Positions 61,401 to 64,000 of a stretch of 64,000 bases of DNA are shown piece by piece (position 1 is the first letter of the stretch; every line of letters begins with the position of its first letter). Both the position numbers and the translations under genes were made by a program. Below the pieces are notes generated by a model. That model searched no databases. It saw only the letters and a list, made by a program, of their open reading frames with translations, and had not been told where the DNA came from. The stretch is from Sphagnum compactum. Its lineage: Eukaryota; Bryophyta; Sphagnopsida; Sphagnales. The stretch spans positions 7,678,213 through 7,742,212 of the forward strand of contig OZ234493.1 in assembly GCA_965153455.1 (NCBI GenBank), written 5' to 3'.

Positions 61401-64000
61401 TAATGCACAGTTGTAGCCAGGGCCAGGTTGCAGTCATCGACCTTTCAATGGATGTAGGCTGAGCTGTCTGAGTCATCTGAGGTAAAGCACTTCATGTCAA
61501 CTTATGATTGAGCCAGTTTTGATTGCTGATGAGATGTTGGGGTCATTTTTGAACTGTAGGAATGTGTAAAGCGAAGTTTGGAGGTGGTTGTTGCAGGCAT
61601 TCCAAAAACGATCGATAATGACATTGATGTAAGTTTACACTGTGAACCACACTCCATTTGTCATCTTGATTGCTCTCACTAACCTTTAGAGCAGCTCCAC
61701 CTGTTCTACTCTTACAAATTCCTGATAACCATTTGTGCTGAATGGTGGGGTGCCTTGATTGCAGTATTGAGCCACGCTGGTGCCACATTAGCTTGTCCAC
61801 CAGACTGATGTCTTCTAATCTTTTTATGTGAAAAGTGTTGGAACCTAGAACTGCCAGAATCCAACATTTGACTTGTCTTTCTAGCACAAGCAAGGGAGGT
61901 CTGTGCATGTGATGCTTTTTGGGTGTAAGCCTTGTTGACCATTTTCTGTGGACCCCCCTATGTTTTTGGGGGATTGTTGGTGTGCCATTTCCAAATTTCT
62001 CTGGTGTCCATGTCAATGGGCTGTGGGTAAACAGGTCATAGACAAGTCATTTGGGTTTGACACAGCAGTGGAGGAGGCTCAACGTGCAATCAATGCAGCT
62101 CATGTTGAAGCTGGGAGTGCCCAGAATGGTATTGGTCTGGTCAAGCTTATGGGTCGCTACAGTGGTATGTGAACCTCTTGTCCCTTTCTGTTCCATTCCT
62201 CTGTTATGGGTGCCTGCTGAGGCATCTTTAGACTTCTCAGAAAATCCCCTTGGCTCTTCTTCAAGTGAAACTGAATGGTTCTTTGTGATACAAAACTAAT
62301 ATGTGAGTGTTTTGTTCCAGGATATATTGCAATGTACGCCACGCTGGCAAGCCGTGATGTGGTAAGACATTTCTTATTTGGTTTCTTCTGGATATACCCA
62401 ACTACTTTTTCTTCTTTGTCATCCCCTTCTCCTTCTATGATATTTAGCAGTTCACCTCCAGGATTGTCCCCAGATCTCAGAGAGTGGACATAATGTAGTT
62501 AGTACCTACCTGTTCCGACAATGGGATACTGGAACATGCTCTTGCTGTTTCTTCTTTCAGGGTTTTCCTGGGCTTGACTGGATGTTACAGTTCTCACCCT
62601 TCTGCTAAATCAGCACAAGGAATAGTTACTGACTAGATACTGATTAGATGTTCTTGGGGATGGGTGGTGAGGATGCAGGACTTATGTTTGATCCCAGAAG
62701 TGCCTTTCTACTTGGAGGGACCAGGTGGGCTGTACGAGTTTGTAGAGCAGAGACTACATGAGAGTGGGCACATGGTGATTGTTGTGGCTGAGGGTGCTGG
62801 CCAGGAGTTAATTGCAGAGAGCATGGGTTCTCATGACAACCTTGTTGATGCGTCTGGAAACCCCTTACTTCTGGACGTTGGTCTGTGGCTCTCTCAAAAC
62901 TTGAAGGTGTGCCTGCTTTTGATTTCCATTCCACCTATTGGTGCAAGCTTCATTTGTGAAGTCTCTGCTTGTGCCATCCAGACTCACTAGATGGCTACAA
63001 TATGGCCAGTGTAGGAAGACTGTTGTCCAAGCATGCATTCCATGTGGCACCAGTTGTGCAAGGGGAGCTCACACATGAATTCTTTAGCATGCTTGATTTG
63101 CTGGAATCATTCTGTTGTTGACCACTCTGGACTGTTTCAAGAGGGAAATTTGTAACAGCATCAGAAATATGATGCAACAAAATTGTCTGAGACCGTGAAC
63201 CAGTAACTCTCCTCTCTTTCACTTGATATAGTTAGTGCCAAGAACAACTGACTGGCTAGGGGCACTCTTTTGTTGTACTGCAGAGTTACTTTGCCAAGGC
63301 TCATCCCACTTTCAAGGAGCCTCTCACTTTGAAATACATAGGTATCAGCAATGTTCATACTGTTACCTATTTTGCTTCTGTGGGTAGTAAGTAAAAGCTT
63401 GTGACATGCTGTAGAATGACAGATTCTTCTAATACATACAGATCCAACATACATGGTGAGAGCCATTCCTAGCAACGCATCTGACAATGTCTACTGCACT
63501 CTATTGGCTCATAGTGCCATCCATGGTGCAATGGCGGGCTACTGTGGTTTCACTGTGGGCCCTGTGAATAACCGCCACTGCTACATTCCTATCCCGGTAT
63601 GTGTTCAATACAGGAACACTTGTATCTTCAAGCAAAAGCCTTCAATGTCGAAATGTACTTTTGTTCTCAGCAAGCTGATCTTATTGTGTTACCAAAAAGT
63701 TTCCTGTGACCTTCCAGGCAGGTATTTGATATATTACAATCAAGGAGAACACGCATTTTCTCTCCATCTTCATCTTATTGGTTGTCTGACGGCCTGGTAC
63801 ATTTTGCAGAGAGTTGTAAGGACACAACGGCATGTGAATGTGTCTGACCGCATGTGGGCTCGTCTTCTATCTGGGACAAATCAACCTGACTTTTTGCGCT
63901 ACGAGGTAGTTATGGAGGAGAGGCGAAGAACAAAGGCCTTGAAGCAAGCTGAGAAAAAGGAGGAAAATGTGCCCGAGCAGATTTCAAAATCTCCTCCAGT
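58431..64000 (+). CDS. PFK: ATP-dependent 6-phosphofructokinase, plant type (3' end cut by window)
   Basis: Fourteen exons: 58431-58529, 59042-59088, 59447-59486, 59747-59812, 60053-60190, 60447-60605, 61207-61260, 61560-61628, 62035-62164, 62321-62361, 62679-62906, 63284-63341, 63442-63596 and 63810 to the window end. This gives 491 residues so far, with every junction GT/AG and in phase. I chose the ATG at 58431; the frame is open upstream only from a TTG. There is no transit-peptide-like N-terminus, which suggests a cytosolic isoform. Motifs: [32 protein letters not shown] (the Gly typical of ATP users), [11 protein letters not shown] (catalytic Asp), [46 protein letters not shown] and [16 protein letters not shown]. 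It phosphorylates fructose 6-phosphate to fructose 1,6-bisphosphate, the committed glycolytic step. The tail after [10 protein letters not shown] is charged and Lys/Glu-rich; its end lies outside the window. Confidence 0.96.

Overview
This is nuclear DNA from a land plant. It carries six recognisable intron-containing genes set in long AT-rich intergenic DNA. All are plant or general eukaryotic housekeeping or regulatory families: a MIKC*-type MADS-box factor, alpha-tubulin, a P-class PPR protein, V-ATPase subunit D, protein-L-isoaspartate O-methyltransferase and plant-type phosphofructokinase. Introns are mostly short (about 100-800 bp, one near 1.5 kb), and gene-free gaps run from about 4 to 11 kb. 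The intact MIKC* gene with many small exons, the non-angiosperm-like acidic tail of V-ATPase D and the low GC of the spacers suggest a bryophyte or another seed-free plant. That placement is inference; no species can be named from the sequence.

Layout: 1-4.6 kb is AT-rich spacer with small repeats. 4.6-9.9 kb is a visibly GC-richer block holding the 8-exon MADS gene (+). 9.9-14.1 kb is AT-rich spacer. 14.1-16.1 kb is a 4-exon alpha-tubulin gene (-). 16.1-22.5 kb is spacer. 22.7-25.1 kb is a 2-exon PPR gene (+) preceded by telomere-like motifs. 25.1-31.2 kb is spacer with a 59-bp tandem repeat and a fold-back element. 31.2-32.4 kb is a decayed pogo/Tigger-like transposase. 36.9-39.1 kb is V-ATPase D (-), whose single intron contains a five-copy 75/76-bp array with one telo-box per unit. 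39.5-45 kb is a cluster of repeats: a degenerate minisatellite, a run of 20 C, a 34-bp perfect inverted repeat, a 64-bp tandem array split by a Helitron-end-like insertion, and a MITE-like element. 45.3-47.6 kb is the PIMT gene (+). 47.6-57.3 kb is spacer with no recognised gene. A second copy of the Helitron-end-like sequence lies at 57.5 kb. 58.4 kb to the window end holds 14 exons of phosphofructokinase (+), cut by the edge.

The genes do not form a pathway or cluster; each is an independent nuclear gene. I worked out exon structures by hand from GT/AG sites, reading phase and family alignment. Every internal junction given keeps phase. The best leads for novelty are the permuted Helitron-end-like repeats with a 9-bp flanking duplication, the intronic telo-box array, the two-module internal duplication in the PPR protein, and the compositional island around the MADS gene. 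I did not find a clearly new multi-gene system.
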